Assembly (NCBI GenBank): GCA_009617715.1
Contig: VTFK01000009.1
Location: forward strand, 744,001-808,000
DNA: 64,000 bases
DNA from: Plectrocnemia conspersa
Taxonomy: Eukaryota > Arthropoda > Insecta > Trichoptera > Polycentropodidae
Reading direction: 5' to 3'
How positions within the stretch are numbered: the stretch's first letter is position 1; every line of letters begins with the position of its first letter. A program made the translations under genes and the position numbers. This document shows, piece by piece, positions 26,995-39,339 of this stretch. Under the pieces are notes generated by a model that had not been told where the DNA came from, did no database searches, and saw nothing but the letters and a program-made list of their open reading frames with translations.

Positions 26995-28329
26995 GATATC
27001 AATGGTATCTAGTTGTGGTAAAGGGTTTCTTATAAAATCTTAATAAAAAACGTATGTATGTTTGTATTTGGTTAGCTCCTGCTTTCAATTTTTCCTAAAA
27101 ATCAGATGAAATATGGTTCCAAGAAACGTTTATATTTCATTAATTGTAGCAACAGTTGACAACAGTAAATATACTTGAGTAACCTTTATCGCATTTTTAT
27201 TAATCAAATAAGTAAAAATATAAATTATTTTATATGAAAATCGTGTTTTGGCATCCAACTCTTTTACTAGACAGCAGTAAAATATATATTATATTCTGAC
27301 CTATGTTTAATAGAAATAGAAAATTATTTTTTATCAATAACTAACTTTATTAATTTGTAAAACTAAAATATAAAAACTATTTTTTATATTTTAAATTACA
27401 AAAAGAAATGTTTAAAATAAATATCTTGCAGCTTCAGATTAAAAATTGTTTACATTTTCATGTTATTTTATAATTTATATTATAATTTATTAAAAAAAAC
27501 GCAAATTAAAAGCTCTTTTGAGTCAACTTACCTTTGTATTTAAACAGTCGATAATTTATTGTTAATACATAAAAGTATATTTTAATTGATATTTTTTGTA
27601 TTAATATACTCTCTGAAGACTTTATGCACTCAAAATATTTTTTGCAATTATAGATTTTCCTTTCTCATGCTTTTGGTAAAATCAAATGTTTCAATTTAAC
27701 AAATCATTTTAATAAAATATTAAGAAAATGTATTTTAATTTTTAACGTTTCTTAACAATAATTGTTTAACATATGATTAAGTTTCATTATTAATTATATT
27801 TTATTACATTTTTTAAAAAACGAGTTTGTTTTATAAAGTTCACAATTAAAGTTAATAAAATTTCCACAACAGCAAAAGATGTGTGTCTTAGGACTGAATG
27901 ATTAAAAAAATAAAACAAACAATATGTAAATCTAATTATTAAAAATAGCGTTATATTTTTTGTGTGCAAATAATTATTTTTTGTTCCGAAATATTTCATT
28001 TAATTTAACTTGCTGTTGGTTTTTATTTTTATAAAAAAAAACTCTTAAATAAGTAGTAAGTACTTTTTGCTTAAATAATAAATATTTAACACTTATTTTA
28101 TATAAAAAATCAAGCATTTAAACTACTACTTTTTAATGGAAAATTTAAGAACGAAAATATTGTTATATGCACATCGAAAAAGTTTTATTATTCCAAGATG
28201 CAAGTTTATTATATTTTTTTCTTACACTTATTTTAATAAATTGTAATCATTCCAATATGTCAAAAAAGAATAACAATATAGAATTTTCGCGTTTTATATT
28301 TTCGAAACAAACTGTCTATGTATCTCCAG
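26995..28329. other. No gene recognised
   Basis: Low-complexity AT-rich DNA between the solo LTR and the foldback element. Confidence 0.55.
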
Positions 28330-28857
28330 AGGCGCCGTAACAAAAGGGCACAGGACAAAAGAGCGCGTACAAAAGGGCGCATCGACAAAATACCGCAAGA
28401 TCAAAACGGCGCAACAACAAAACATCTCAACGCATGTAAAAAGGTAAAATGTGATTTTATTCACGAACGCGTTTTATCACTTACGCGTAATTCTGCGTTA
28501 GTGTGCAAATTCATTTACAATCGTATGATCTTAGCTAATTTGAATTGCGATCTTAATTTGATTTTAATTTTAAAAATAAATTTGATTTTCATTCACACTT
28601 TAATAATGAATATTTGAACACATCAGAAACTTGAATAATATGAATTGATAAATTAAAAATAATTATGTTTCCTAAATAAAACACAATATAAGAGGAACAG
28701 CCAAAATTCAAATAAAAAACGGTTCTTAATTTATCGTTATTCCAATTTTTAATATTTTTTTTTATTTTTATGTTTGTATTGTTTTATATATGCGTTGCGC
28801 TGTTTTGTCATTACACTGTTTTATCTTGCGATATTTTGTCGCTGCGTTCCTTTGACG
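28330..28857. mobile_element. Foldback/MITE-like element with subrepeat-bearing inverted ends
   Basis: The left arm (about 28,364-28,436) and right arm (28,790-28,857) are inverted copies sharing CGACAAAATA-CGCAAGAT-AAAAC. Each arm is built from short tandem units of ACAAAA plus a GCGC-like block, and the left end extends further with ACAAAAGGGC-type units from about 28,338. The 350-nt core is AT-rich and non-coding. Family not identified. Confidence 0.65.
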
Positions 28858-29189
28858 AAACACCATTTACAGTTAGATTATTTCCTATAAATCTAACGTA
28901 TCATTTTCAAATAAATTATCATTAATAATTCAAATAAGCTTTAGTCATATTAAGCGACTATATTTGTGATGTATTAATTGTCATAGTGAAAGCAAGGTGC
29001 ATAATATAGCTGAATATGAACCTTGAGAATAAGATTATTATGTGCTAAGTTTTTTAATGATATAAGCAGTTAGATTTAGGGTTAAAAGTGCACGCATTTA
29101 TTTTTAGCAGTACAAAATCCTTACATAAAATATAGTTTAAAATTTAACTGAACAATTTGTGTAATAATGATATATAATATGTGTATACG

Positions 29190-29500
29190 CAGGGCTTTTT
29201 TGTCATGTAACGCGGTGGAACGACGTTCCGGCACCTTTTTTACGGGACTTTTGTTGTTTAAAAATCTCTCTGCTACGGTGCGTGTATGGTGAAGTTCTTC
29301 TCAGGATGTGAGCGTCCATGACAGTATGTTGTCCACGGGCGGGCGGGCGTTTGCTGGTCTCTTCGAGTCTATGCTGGAGTCTGCGAGAGACTGCTTGTGA
29401 CTCACTGTGACTGTCCTCTCTTCCTTGGAGACAATCCTTAAATACTAAGGACTGCAAAGCTTGCTGACGAATCACAATCATGCAGTAATCGTCCATCCAA
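29190..29500. repeat. GC-richer repeat-like block with hAT-like terminus
   Basis: It starts CAGGGCTTTTTTGTCATG (hAT-like end), followed by the near-palindrome GGAACGACGTTCC and a GGCGGGCGGGCG run. A 97-codon minus-strand frame covers it (Gln/Ser/Arg-rich) with no recognised domain. Probably a transposon piece; alternatively an exon. Confidence 0.3.
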
Positions 29501-30960
29501 TAGATGTACTCGTTTCTTAGAACAGTGAAATAGGTATACGAGTTTAGAAAGTGACTTTTGTTTGATGGGCATTGTCCAAGGTCGTATACTGAATCTTGTG
29601 GATCCGGTGATTTATTGTTTCTCGTGACCGTTTCGCAACAAAAAATATTCTTTCAATGATGGAGAATATTTACTGTGATTCTTTCTGGTAGTAACGAGGG
29701 CTTTTGTGTGGCCCTATTCTGTACGCTATTGTTTTGTGTCCTTCTTGATAGATGATCATTTTTGTTACAGTAAATTAACGCGAGTTTTAAGAATAATGCC
29801 CCACATGATTTATGACGCATTTTTTAGCGAGTGACTCATTAAGCTGATAAGCCTTAAGACATTGTACACGTTTTGTTTGAAAATAAATATCGATCGCAAC
29901 CAGTCTTGGGTGTATCTCCAGAGAAGTATATTTTATTAAGTATTCCTCGTTCAGATCGAATTAGGTCGTTCAGGTTTTTAAATTCACGTAGCATAAACTA
30001 TTGTAAATGATTATAATTTAAGCCAATAATATTAAATTTATAATTTTTATTTGTTGCACGACCGAAGACGAAACACATATAACCTAGAGTTAGATAGAAA
30101 ATGTGCCTTTTCGGATGACAAAAAACGGCCATACTTTTCATATTACAAACTACGTTTAGACCAGTTTAGATGTGTTATTTTATAATACATATTATTTTAT
30201 TAAGTTCTAGTATTAAGTAGACTGATCACGATTTTTACAAATTAGTTTACCTGTCTCTGATTTACACTATCACGCTTAATAAAAAAAGGTTTCTTTAAGC
30301 ATATTAAAAACTAACTTCTAGACTCTTAATTTTAAAACTTGTATATCCTTCCAAAAGCCAACCGAACGCCCAAAACCTTAATTTGTTCCTACCCCTAATT
30401 TCCCTGCTGAATTTCAATTGCGTTCGAATCGACCCTTTTATTCTATGAAACTTTTAATGAATTTCAGTTTCCGGGCGCTCCCTTTAAACCGACCGTTCGT
30501 CCACTCGCGGCCAGCGCCGGCCAAATGAAATATTCACACTGAAATATCAAGACAGGGGCAGCTTAAGGGCGCCACTTGCGAATGTGACGAATACCAAACG
30601 AAGAAACATGGTGAGAGGAAGTGCGAAATGTGACGTCGTTACTTATTTAGAGTAAAGACAATCAAATTTGAAGAGAAAGAGTTTGGTTCCAACAATATTT
30701 AGCTTGGATAAGTCAACAAACAACCTAATCAAAATATCGTTAACTTTTGATGAATTGCTTAAATATGTTTGGGTTGTTTAAATTAAGATTCACACAACAA
30801 AAATATTATGATACTACATATGAAAACATTGAAAACTTTGCTTTTATAACAAACTAAATTGTACCAACATAGCAATTTCAAGTCCTTGGCCGACTTTGAC
30901 GAATTATCTAAGCGTTCGATTTAGCAATTAGGAAAATGGGGGGTAACTTGATTGACAATA
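29500..30960. other. No gene recognised; one GC-rich patch
   Basis: About 30,400-30,620 is markedly GC-richer (includes CTCGCGGCCAGCGCCGGCC) and follows a TGAATTTCAG acceptor-like motif, but no frame there looks like a known protein. Confidence 0.4.
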
Positions 30961-30965
30961 GACAC

Positions 30966-31032
30966 GGTCTGCTGGTCTAGTGATTAATGACGAAGACGTG
31001 TAAATTGTGGAGATTCGAATCTCACTTCCTAA
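30966..31032 (+). mobile_element. tRNA-derived SINE head
   Basis: It has an A-box-like TGGTCTAGTGATTAATG and B-box-like GAGATTCGAATCTC at tRNA spacing, so it resembles a pol III promoter. It does not fold as a complete tRNA (no matching acceptor stem found). Probably the same SINE class as at 8.4 and 50.7 kb. Confidence 0.55.
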
Positions 31033-31049
31033 TTTAACGATCATTAGGT

Positions 31050-31310
31050 TTATATTATTGTATTATTATTACTGCTCCAAATAAAAGTGTAGTGCCTTTT
31101 CAAAGCAATACCCTTAACTAACGCGATATCTAAAATTGACGGCGTCATGCGGTTGGTAGAGTAATGCGTTAGTGATTTTGAAAAGTTTAAAATCGTATCT
31201 GTGTCGTGAAAGTAGTTAAATACCGTCGTCCCTGATCGATTCACACTGGAACAATTCCAATGCACGTATCTGACGTTTATATCTCCGGTTAAAATAATCG
31301 AGTCAATTCA
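31050..31310 (-). mobile_element. Jockey-type LINE endonuclease fragment
   Basis: A minus-strand frame reads TGDINVRYVHWNCSS, then NRSGTTVFNYFHDTDTILNF, THYSTNRMTPSILDIALVKG. This is the GDxN / HxxWN / TPxxLDIALVK pattern of jockey-clade endonucleases, located between the catalytic Asn and the C-terminal strand. No RT is attached, so this is an isolated relic. It differs in sequence from the endonuclease of the LINE at 38.7-39.3 kb. Confidence 0.7.
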
Positions 31311-31952
31311 CATCCTGGGGTACTTTGCCTAGCGACAATTATTATTATCCTATTTTTATGTTTAATTTCCATCACGACGGTTTCTAAGTTAGTTGTGTTA
31401 GTGTTTATGTGTGTGTGTGTTTTATTGATTTTTTACAAATATCGCGACTCTTCCGCCCGATCTTAAGAAACGATCCCTCCAGAGACAGGTAAAGTTGGGA
31501 ATGGTTCACGTGCGGTTTTAAATATGATTCGGTGATAATGAACATAGCAATTTTGTACTCACTTTTTATTTTCCAGTTTTATATCGGATTCCACGGAAAT
31601 TCCACGTGCGTATTTTTATTCCATTTTCAGAAGAGGACATCTAAGTATTCAACCATCATCAGGGCCTAGTGCCTTTTTAATAGAAGCGTTGGAATACAAT
31701 TTATTGCATTTTTTGTGTAGCGTCTACGCAATAAAACACTTGTTAGGGTGGTCTTGACAACCCAGAAGGCACAGTCAACAAAAAAAATACTAAAAACTCG
31801 ATCGCAAAACAACATATCCAAATTTTCAGTTGATAATCGTGTTTGTCATCTAAATAAATTATTACCTAAGCACGTTGTTAAAATTTGCATAACGCGTATA
31901 AACATTACATTGCTCGATAATCAATATTTTTGCCCAAAATAATTTGTTGTAG

Positions 31953-32830
31953 ATTATGAGTAATCTAAAAAAAGACAAGAAATTGTCATTTTCATAAGGA
32001 ATTAGAAGAAAATATTTTTTTTGTTATGGTTCAAGAGAATTTTGCTTTTTGATATGTAAAGCTTCTGTCGCAAAATCTATAAAAGGAAATATTGAGCGCT
32101 ATTTCAACACATTTCATGCAAAATTTTAATCTGATTTTTCTAATAATATAAAAAATCTGGCTATGTAGATTTTGTTTCGGAACCTAGTAGCGAATTTAGT
32201 GGAAAGGTGGAAGGAAAAAGTGCTCGTGTGGAGAGTAGAAAGAGAATCAGCCTGTTGCCAGTTCGCTTTACCCGCTGCGGCTAGTGGCTGTGTGTGTGTT
32301 TGGATGTGTCACACTGTCGCTGTTAAATTTACATATTCTTATATATTAATAGTGTTTTTTTATTAGTGTAGATTATAAATAATACAAAAAAGACAAAAAT
32401 TCTACGAGGAATTGGTAAATTTTTCGTAATGGTTCAAAAGAAATATCAGTGTTTGATATGTGGCATTTTTAAAAGAAAATTCAGGGTGGCATTTCAACAC
32501 GTTACATATTAAATTTTAATTTGATTTTTCTATTAATAGTGAAGTGAGGATAATGAAGCTACAATAACTGAAATTTGGCAAAATTACGCAACAAAATATG
32601 TTTCCAAAACCAACGGGGCATTCTTTCCGAGCAATTTATCAAATAGCTAAAAAATGCAAATCGTTTTCCGATGAAAATATTGTTATGGAAACCTTTATTA
32701 GAATCGTGGATTCGTTCTTCGAAACCTCGAAAAGTAAAACAGAATTAAAAAACCTGTTCAAGATATACAAATATCTCAAAATACAGTTATAAGATGTATA
32801 GAAAAAAATTAGTAAAAATATTAATTAAGA
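31953..32830 (+). mobile_element. ZBED/GTF2IRD2-like hAT transposase relic (N-terminal part, duplicated BED finger)
   Basis: Two diverged direct copies (about 31,953-32,160 and 32,370-32,545) encode a BED-type zinc finger. The first reads FLICKASVAKSIKGNIERYF then NTFHAKF; the second starts KYQCLICG with an intact CX2C. About 210 nt of unrelated, GC-richer DNA separate them. Downstream, 32,598-32,810 reads TGHSFRAIYQIAKKCKSFSD, ENIVMETFIRIVDSFF and, one frame away, QDIQISQNTVIRCIEK. This is the helical segment following the finger in this transposase family. Not functional. Confidence 0.62.
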
Positions 32831-32925
32831 CATGAAAGATATCTAAAATGATTTATTTTTAATTTAATTATCAGATCTCGGTGATGTTTATTAATAATTA
32901 TTTTCTATTATAATGTTTTTTACAG

Positions 32926-33069
32926 ATTTTTACTAAAGAACAATCATTGAGAACAAATTTGCCGTTTTTATTGAATTGGCAGAAGAAACGAAAGTACAAA
33001 TTTTACGTTAAACCAAACACAGAATCGATAAAAGGATCACAATCAGCAATGGCAAATTTCGTTCAACAA
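32926..33069 (+). CDS. Orphan exon candidate, basic peptide, unrecognised
   Basis: An excellent acceptor (TAATGTTTTTTACAG) is followed by 144 nt open in phase 0/0 and a GTTAGT donor. The 48 residues start IFTKEQSLRTNLPFLLNWQK and continue KRKYKFYVKPNTES... ending NFVQQ; hydrophilic and basic. Without splicing the frame closes 30 nt past the donor. It may belong to a host gene on the plus strand or to the adjacent transposon relic. I do not recognise the sequence. Confidence 0.3.
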
Positions 33070-33763
33070 GTTAGTGTTTTAGCTTTTATTATGAATTAAT
33101 TTCTAACCTCCCATCTTTTTGTTATCGATTAGTCCTTAATACTTCGGGAATATGATAGGTAGCTAATAACTATTTTTTTATCTAAAAAGTTGACCCCGAT
33201 AATAAACAAATTGACCACACTACCCTAGAGAATCATGCTTGTGTCCTTAATTCTTGCCCGTTATGGCCAGGACGTCAGAACTTGAGAACGCTTTTATATT
33301 AATATTTTTGGTTTATTATTTTAATTAGGGAAATAATTTTCGTAAGCTGATGTTTAACAGTACTATTGAAATTTGAATCGGATTCATCAAAGTATTTTGC
33401 CAAAAATTTGAAACCGAATATTAATATATACTGTATCAAAAAAGGGTGCATTGTCTTTCATGTTGAATCTAATGTAACGAATGTTATGGATTTTAGAACG
33501 ATACTTACAATAATTCCTAATTAAATACATTTTTAACCTATTGATAAATAATGTTCATTAGTTTTATTTGCAAATAAGTTCTCACTTTTTAACGATCTTA
33601 TTTATATAGTTCAATGATCAATAGTTACATTTTTTATGAAAACAATAATGTTCTTTGATTGTTGGTATTTGTAGGCTATTATATTTTTTTATTTATAAGT
33701 AAAAAATGCTGTATTATATATTATTTTTATAGTTTTATTTAAACTTGCAATTTAGAAAAAGTA

Positions 33764-33797
33764 GTACTACTGGTGTTACTCCACACCGAGCAAGCAT
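33764..33797 (-). repeat. Fourth, inverted copy of the 19.6-20.3 kb repeat
   Basis: The minus strand reads ATGCTTGCTCGGTGTGGAGT then AACACCAGTAGTACT. Here GGTGT and ACACC can pair as a 5-bp stem, which the other copies have lost. Confidence 0.65.
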
Positions 33798-33799
33798 AA

Positions 33800-36261
33800 G
33801 TTAAAAGGGGTCTAAATATTTTTTTTGTAGCAAAAGTAAATTTTTTGTTATATACGTGCTCTTTTTAGTATATTTCAATAGTAGCAAGCCCTTAATAACA
33901 AAGTTCTAAAATTTTAGCTTAGAGTCCATATGTAAGATTAAATTTCCATTATATGTTACTGCCTTGTTCTCTTTAGAGAGGCGGTGATAAAGTTTGTCTA
34001 CGTTTTGTAAATATAATTTACTGTCACCTCTCAGAATATTGATGTAAGTTTTCAAAAGATTTGTGTAATATTTTCAATATATAAAATAATAATATTATCA
34101 AGTTTCAGAGCAAATTTTTGTTGAAGAAAAATGTTGCTCAATTTTGTTTCTCTATAAGTAAATGCTTTTTTAATCAGGAAATACATAATACCCTCTGAGA
34201 ACTACTGTCTATAGTAATAAGAATGGGATCTTTTTGGGATGGAACATTACGTGACCAAAGTAAGAATCAGTCAATATTCCTAAAGATCATTGTAAAGGGT
34301 ATTGAGTATCTTTTCAGCAGTTTGTGCTATAAATTAATTGTTGCGTCTTTATTCAATAGTACTTCTTAATTGTTTTATTTAAATAGCAATATCAGTTGCA
34401 CCTGCTTTACTAATCTCTATTATTAAGATTGTTTAATTTATCGGGTCCATTAACCAGACCACCCGACAGTTAAAATAACAAAATAACATAACAAAAGTGA
34501 GTGTGAGAAACGCTTACAAGTCTCAAAGCCATAATCCGAAAATATTCATACAATTGAGTGATTATGATGACAGAACTTAAACGTTCAAAAAAATATTTTT
34601 TATTAATTATGATACAACCGTAGAATAGTTTTTTAATATTACGGTATTAAGTCATAAAGATCGGCGGGTATATAGGGCTTTCAAATGCCATAGAAATAAA
34701 AGCTTAGCACTCGATGAAGATCGGTGCATTTAGTTAAAAGCATCTATCAGAAATGCGAGGGTTAATAATAAAACACATAACTTGAAATATTTTTATTTTC
34801 AAGCGCTTTTGTATTATCCAACATTGCGCTATATTTCTGCTTCACTTTTTCCACATTTAACGGCCGTTTGGAGACCTACCTGAACGATAGGTTTACATTT
34901 CTTTACAATATTTTATGGCCACAAAACTTATTATTAGGAAGTGAATGGACAATTATAGTTATTAGTTTATAATTAGGTGTTGCAGCGTTGCATAATATGG
35001 GTATTTGGTTTAATTTGTATAAAACGTAACGTGTTTAAACTATAGTATTTTTTTCCTAGCATTAAAATCATATTATGATGATGAATAAATACTTTAAAAA
35101 AATGTTAGGTAAGGTTCATTGTACTTTGTATAAAATAAAATTCGTAATATTATTTCATTTTCTTATTTTTGTTTTAACTAGTATAGAAAATACTTTAGTT
35201 TATTATTTTTACTTAGACCTCTCACAGTATATGTAATATGTTATATTTTAATACAATACTATACATAAATTTAAGCTATATCGCGAAAGCCTTTCTTCCC
35301 ATAAATTGCTGCCTTGTCAATAAATGTTACTGAAATCGATGTTGCTTCTGATAGAAGATAGTATGTAAATGGAGTTTCGAGTTTCGACTAGCTACGGCTG
35401 GATATGGTTTTGAATGCTAAGTATAAGAGCTAGAACTGGAAATAATATAAGCTCTCGCAAGGATAAGGCAACAAATCTACATATAATATCTCCACTGATG
35501 TGTTTCGAGAAATAAAAATCATTTGATTTATATGTAAATTATAAACTATAAACATGCAGGATTTGTAATAAAATATTCATAGGTAAAATAAACTAAAATC
35601 AATAAACTTCGCCAACTTTATTGTATTGTATTATATGTATACGTGAAAATTAAAATAAAGTATTTTTTATTTAAAAATCAGACATTTGTAATCACACAAT
35701 CAAAACTATCATAGTTTTATTCTAAGGGCTAAAAAATGTTATCGATTAGTTCTTAAATATTAATTATTTAAATATAAAAAAATATATATATAAGCAAAAT
35801 AAATTATTCAATAAGAGTAGACTAATATAATCATACTCAACGACTAATTATTTACCAAAAAGTAATATTTGGGACGAATTTTTTTGAACAAATTATAGTT
35901 GGTCGGTAAAGCAGATTACAAACAGTCGTTTTGAGGATAGTCCCGAATGCGCACGTTATCTTTTACCGATATTTTAATATTTTTTAATTTATGCCTAGTA
36001 CTTGTTTAAACGCTTCATCACGTGCTGAATTGGCTTTTTTATGATTAATTTGTACAGTATGTTTATTGCACAGTTTTTACATAGTTACGAACCGACGATA
36101 AAATTGACATATACATACATTTTTTTCATGCGGGCGTTTTACTGCAACAAGAATAAAAAGCTTGTGTATGATATATCTCGTCGAAGTTGCTTTGGCTCTG
36201 TGAAGCTCGATAGGTCAGTCGGAAGAGGGTCGGATATCAGTTGGCTCTCAAGGTCGATCGG
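33800..36261. other. No gene recognised
   Basis: AT-rich. A few unique GC-richer segments (34,440-34,770, 35,280-35,480) show no domain and no convincing splice signals. Confidence 0.5.
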
Positions 36262-36795
36262 TCTGCCTTATTATTTATTTATTTTTATTTTATTTTATTA
36301 ATTTATTTAGCTTAATAGCTAATCTTTACATCTAACAAATTTAGTAAACATATATAAAAATATATAAAAAATACATAACAGAAAGAAAAAAAAATATACA
36401 ATAATAAAGACTTAATATTATAATATTTTATTTCTATATGTACGAAGGTGTTTTTTTTTATTCCATTTATAAAACCCGTTATATTTTTTTGCTGTTTTTT
36501 GGATTTCTCTTGGAAGACTATTATATAAATTAAAACCTCCGTACATAATTCCCCTAGCCGTACTCGTTTTCTTATACTTAATTATCTTTAAATTTTCTCT
36601 ATTTCTAGTATTATATTTATGTACATCTTTATTTCTTATTAAATACTTTATTAAAATAGTGTGGTAACATATTATTTTCTAACTTATATATAAATACTAA
36701 AACATTCATACTCAATATTTTTTTGAACATTCAACCATTCTAATCTATCAATCATACTTTTACAATTAGTTAATCTATTTTATTTAAGATTACTC

Positions 36796-38622
36796 TCATT
36801 GCCCTATTTTGTAATTTTTTTGCAACATTTGTTTATCTAATTTATTCAACATATTTAATAGTGTTGCACAATAATTAAAATGGGGCAATATTATACTATT
36901 GTAAATTAATTTTTTTGTATTTATACTTAATATATTTCTTAATCTAGATAATAAACCTATTTTTCTACTAATTTTTTTTAATATGTAATTACAATGTTCT
37001 TTAAAGTTTAATTTTGTATCAACAATTACTCCTAAATATTTTATATTATCCACTATTTCTATATTAGAGTTATTTATTACTATTTTGGTACTATCATCTA
37101 ACACATTTTTATAATTAATAAACATACATTTAGTTTTATTCTCATTTAATTTAAGTACATTATTCTTTTAACCATATCTCTAACACACCTAATTCATCAT
37201 TCAAATTACTCACAACTTCTTCAATGTTATCACCCATGCAATAGATCAATGTGTCATCCGCAAATAGATGAACTTTACATTTTCTTACGTTATTAACTAT
37301 ATCATTCATATATAAAACAAACAACAATGGTCCCAATTTAGACCCTTGTGGTACTCCATAATACACTAACCTCTCTTCAGAACATACATTATTTATCTTA
37401 ACTTTTTTTTTTTTTTTTTATATAAGTAATTATTAAACCATCTCAAAACTATATCACTTATACCTATACTCTCCAATTTCTTCAACATTATTTCTCTGTC
37501 TATTGTTTCGAAGGCTCTCTTGAAATCCAAGAAAACTGCTCCAATGATTTTGTTTGTATCCTTAGCCAACAGCCAATCATTTATCACTACTTGTAATGCA
37601 GTTTCAGTGGAATGCTTTTTTCTCTGAATCCCGATTGTTGTTCACATATTATGTTTTGAGAAGTAATAAATTCCTTTAATTGTTTGATTACTACTTCTTC
37701 TATTTTTTTTCTATACACGGTAGCATGTTGATTGGTCTCATTTCTTCAACTTTTTTTACTATTTTTTTTATTTTAGGTATAGGTACAATAGTAGCAATCT
37801 TTAAATTTTCAGGCATTTCTCCTAAGGAGAGTGCTTTATTTATTAAATAATTTAATTTAGTTCCTATTATTTCCCATGTTTCTTTAATTATATTTATATC
37901 TAGTTCATCAGTACTAGTTAGTTTTTTTAAATTTACATATTATGTTATGAATTTCATCTAATGATACTGATTTAAATTTACTAAATTTTACAATTAATGT
38001 TTTATTATTATATTGTACTAAATTACTAATCCTTGGTATTGAATTTACAATTTCTTCTATGCTCTCAATGTAATATGTATTCATTTTTCTGCCATTATAT
38101 AAGGATCTTGATATATATTTCCATTAATTTCCATTTTTTTTATTATGTCGTTTTTTTCTGAGTTGGATTAATTAATTGTTTTATTGATTTCCACATCTTA
38201 TTTGGATCATTTTGTATTTCATCTATCAATTTTTCATACCATTTCTTTTTAGCCATTCTTAATACTTTGACTGCCATATTTCTACATTGTGTGTATGTTT
38301 TCCATTTTTCATTAAAGACTTTATATTCTATTTGTTCTGTTTTTAATATTTGAAAAATTTTGTATGACTCATCTCTTTTCTTTATAGCATTTTTAACATC
38401 ATCATTAAACCACGGTTTTGGGTTGTAACGATATTCCTTTTTAAAATTATATTGACTTTTTGTTTTACAATCTACTATATTCTTATAAATTTTGTTCCAT
38501 ATCCTATTAACATCCATATTATCTACATTCCAGTCACATTTTTGTAATTCTAATCTTAATTTATTAAAATTAATTTTTTTAATTATATCAATTTTTTTTT
38601 GTTTTTTTAAACTTAAGTTCAT
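36796..38622 (-). pseudogene. LINE ORF2 linker and reverse transcriptase
   Basis: The linker 38,622-38,143 has KPWFNDDVKNAIKKRDESYK and DPNKMWKSIKQLINP. RT motifs follow in several frames: a motif like GFRKKHSTETALQ near 37,600-37,640, VFLDFKRAFETIDREIMLKK (37,587-37,393), GVPQGSKLGPLLFVLYMNDI, and catalytic FADD at 37,253-37,264. The C-terminal region (37,125-36,796) has IKYLGVIVDTKLNFKEHCNY. Breaks include T-run 37,403-37,419. Confidence 0.87.
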
Positions 38623-38679
38623 TATGTTTTTCTATATAAATATATACAATTGAATGGTCAGTTATTCTTGGAGTTGATT

Positions 38680-39290
38680 TTACTTCACAATAATTTTTTT
38701 TTTTTTGTTGTTGGTAAATACTAAATCTATTAATGTGCTCGATCTATTATTAGTCCTTGTATTTTCTTTGACACATTGTCTTAAACCAAATATATTTGAT
38801 ATTTTTTCTAATTTTGCTGTGTAAAAAATCTTCACATTTGTTCCAATTAAAATTCCAATCTCCAATTAAAACAGTATCCAAAATTTGATCAAAACTCCAT
38901 TCTGCAATATTATTTATAAATTCTATGAATATATTCGGATTACTATTTGGAGATCTGTATGCTATACATAATATTATGGGAATTTTTTTCAATAAAAATC
39001 TTAACTGTGATAGACCAGTATGTCTTATCTTGATTATTTTTTTAAATATAGTATTGAATTTTATATCATTTCTAATATACAGTATAACACCTCCTGTATG
39101 TCTGGAATTAGAATCACATCTAATTATATTATAATTGCCAATATTTAGTTCAAATTCTTCAATGTCATTTGTGATATGGGTTTCAGTTAACCCTAAAAAA
39201 AATATTGGATATTCCTTTTCAGTAATTAATTCTATTTCCTCTTTATGTTTTAAATAACCTTGTGCATTGATTAATATCCCAGTTACTGAT
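38680..39290 (-). pseudogene. LINE ORF2 endonuclease domain
   Basis: Apurinic-endonuclease-like domain that nicks the target DNA. Visible motifs on the minus strand are LGLTETHI near the start, RCDSNSRHTGGVILYIRN, IAYRSPNSNPNIFIEF and the VLIGDWNFN motif. C-terminal remnants (IGTNVKIFYTAKLEK, STLIDLVFTN) lie in another frame near 38,865-38,700. T-run 38,694-38,706 marks the last break. Confidence 0.82.
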
Positions 39291-39339
39291 TCTTGTTTCC
39301 CATATGAACTTGATTTTTTTTAATTGCTATACTATATTA

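Noticed and set aside
30966..31032. Functional tRNA gene
   Set aside because: Pol III boxes are present but no complementary acceptor stem or proper anticodon arm could be drawn; better as a SINE head.
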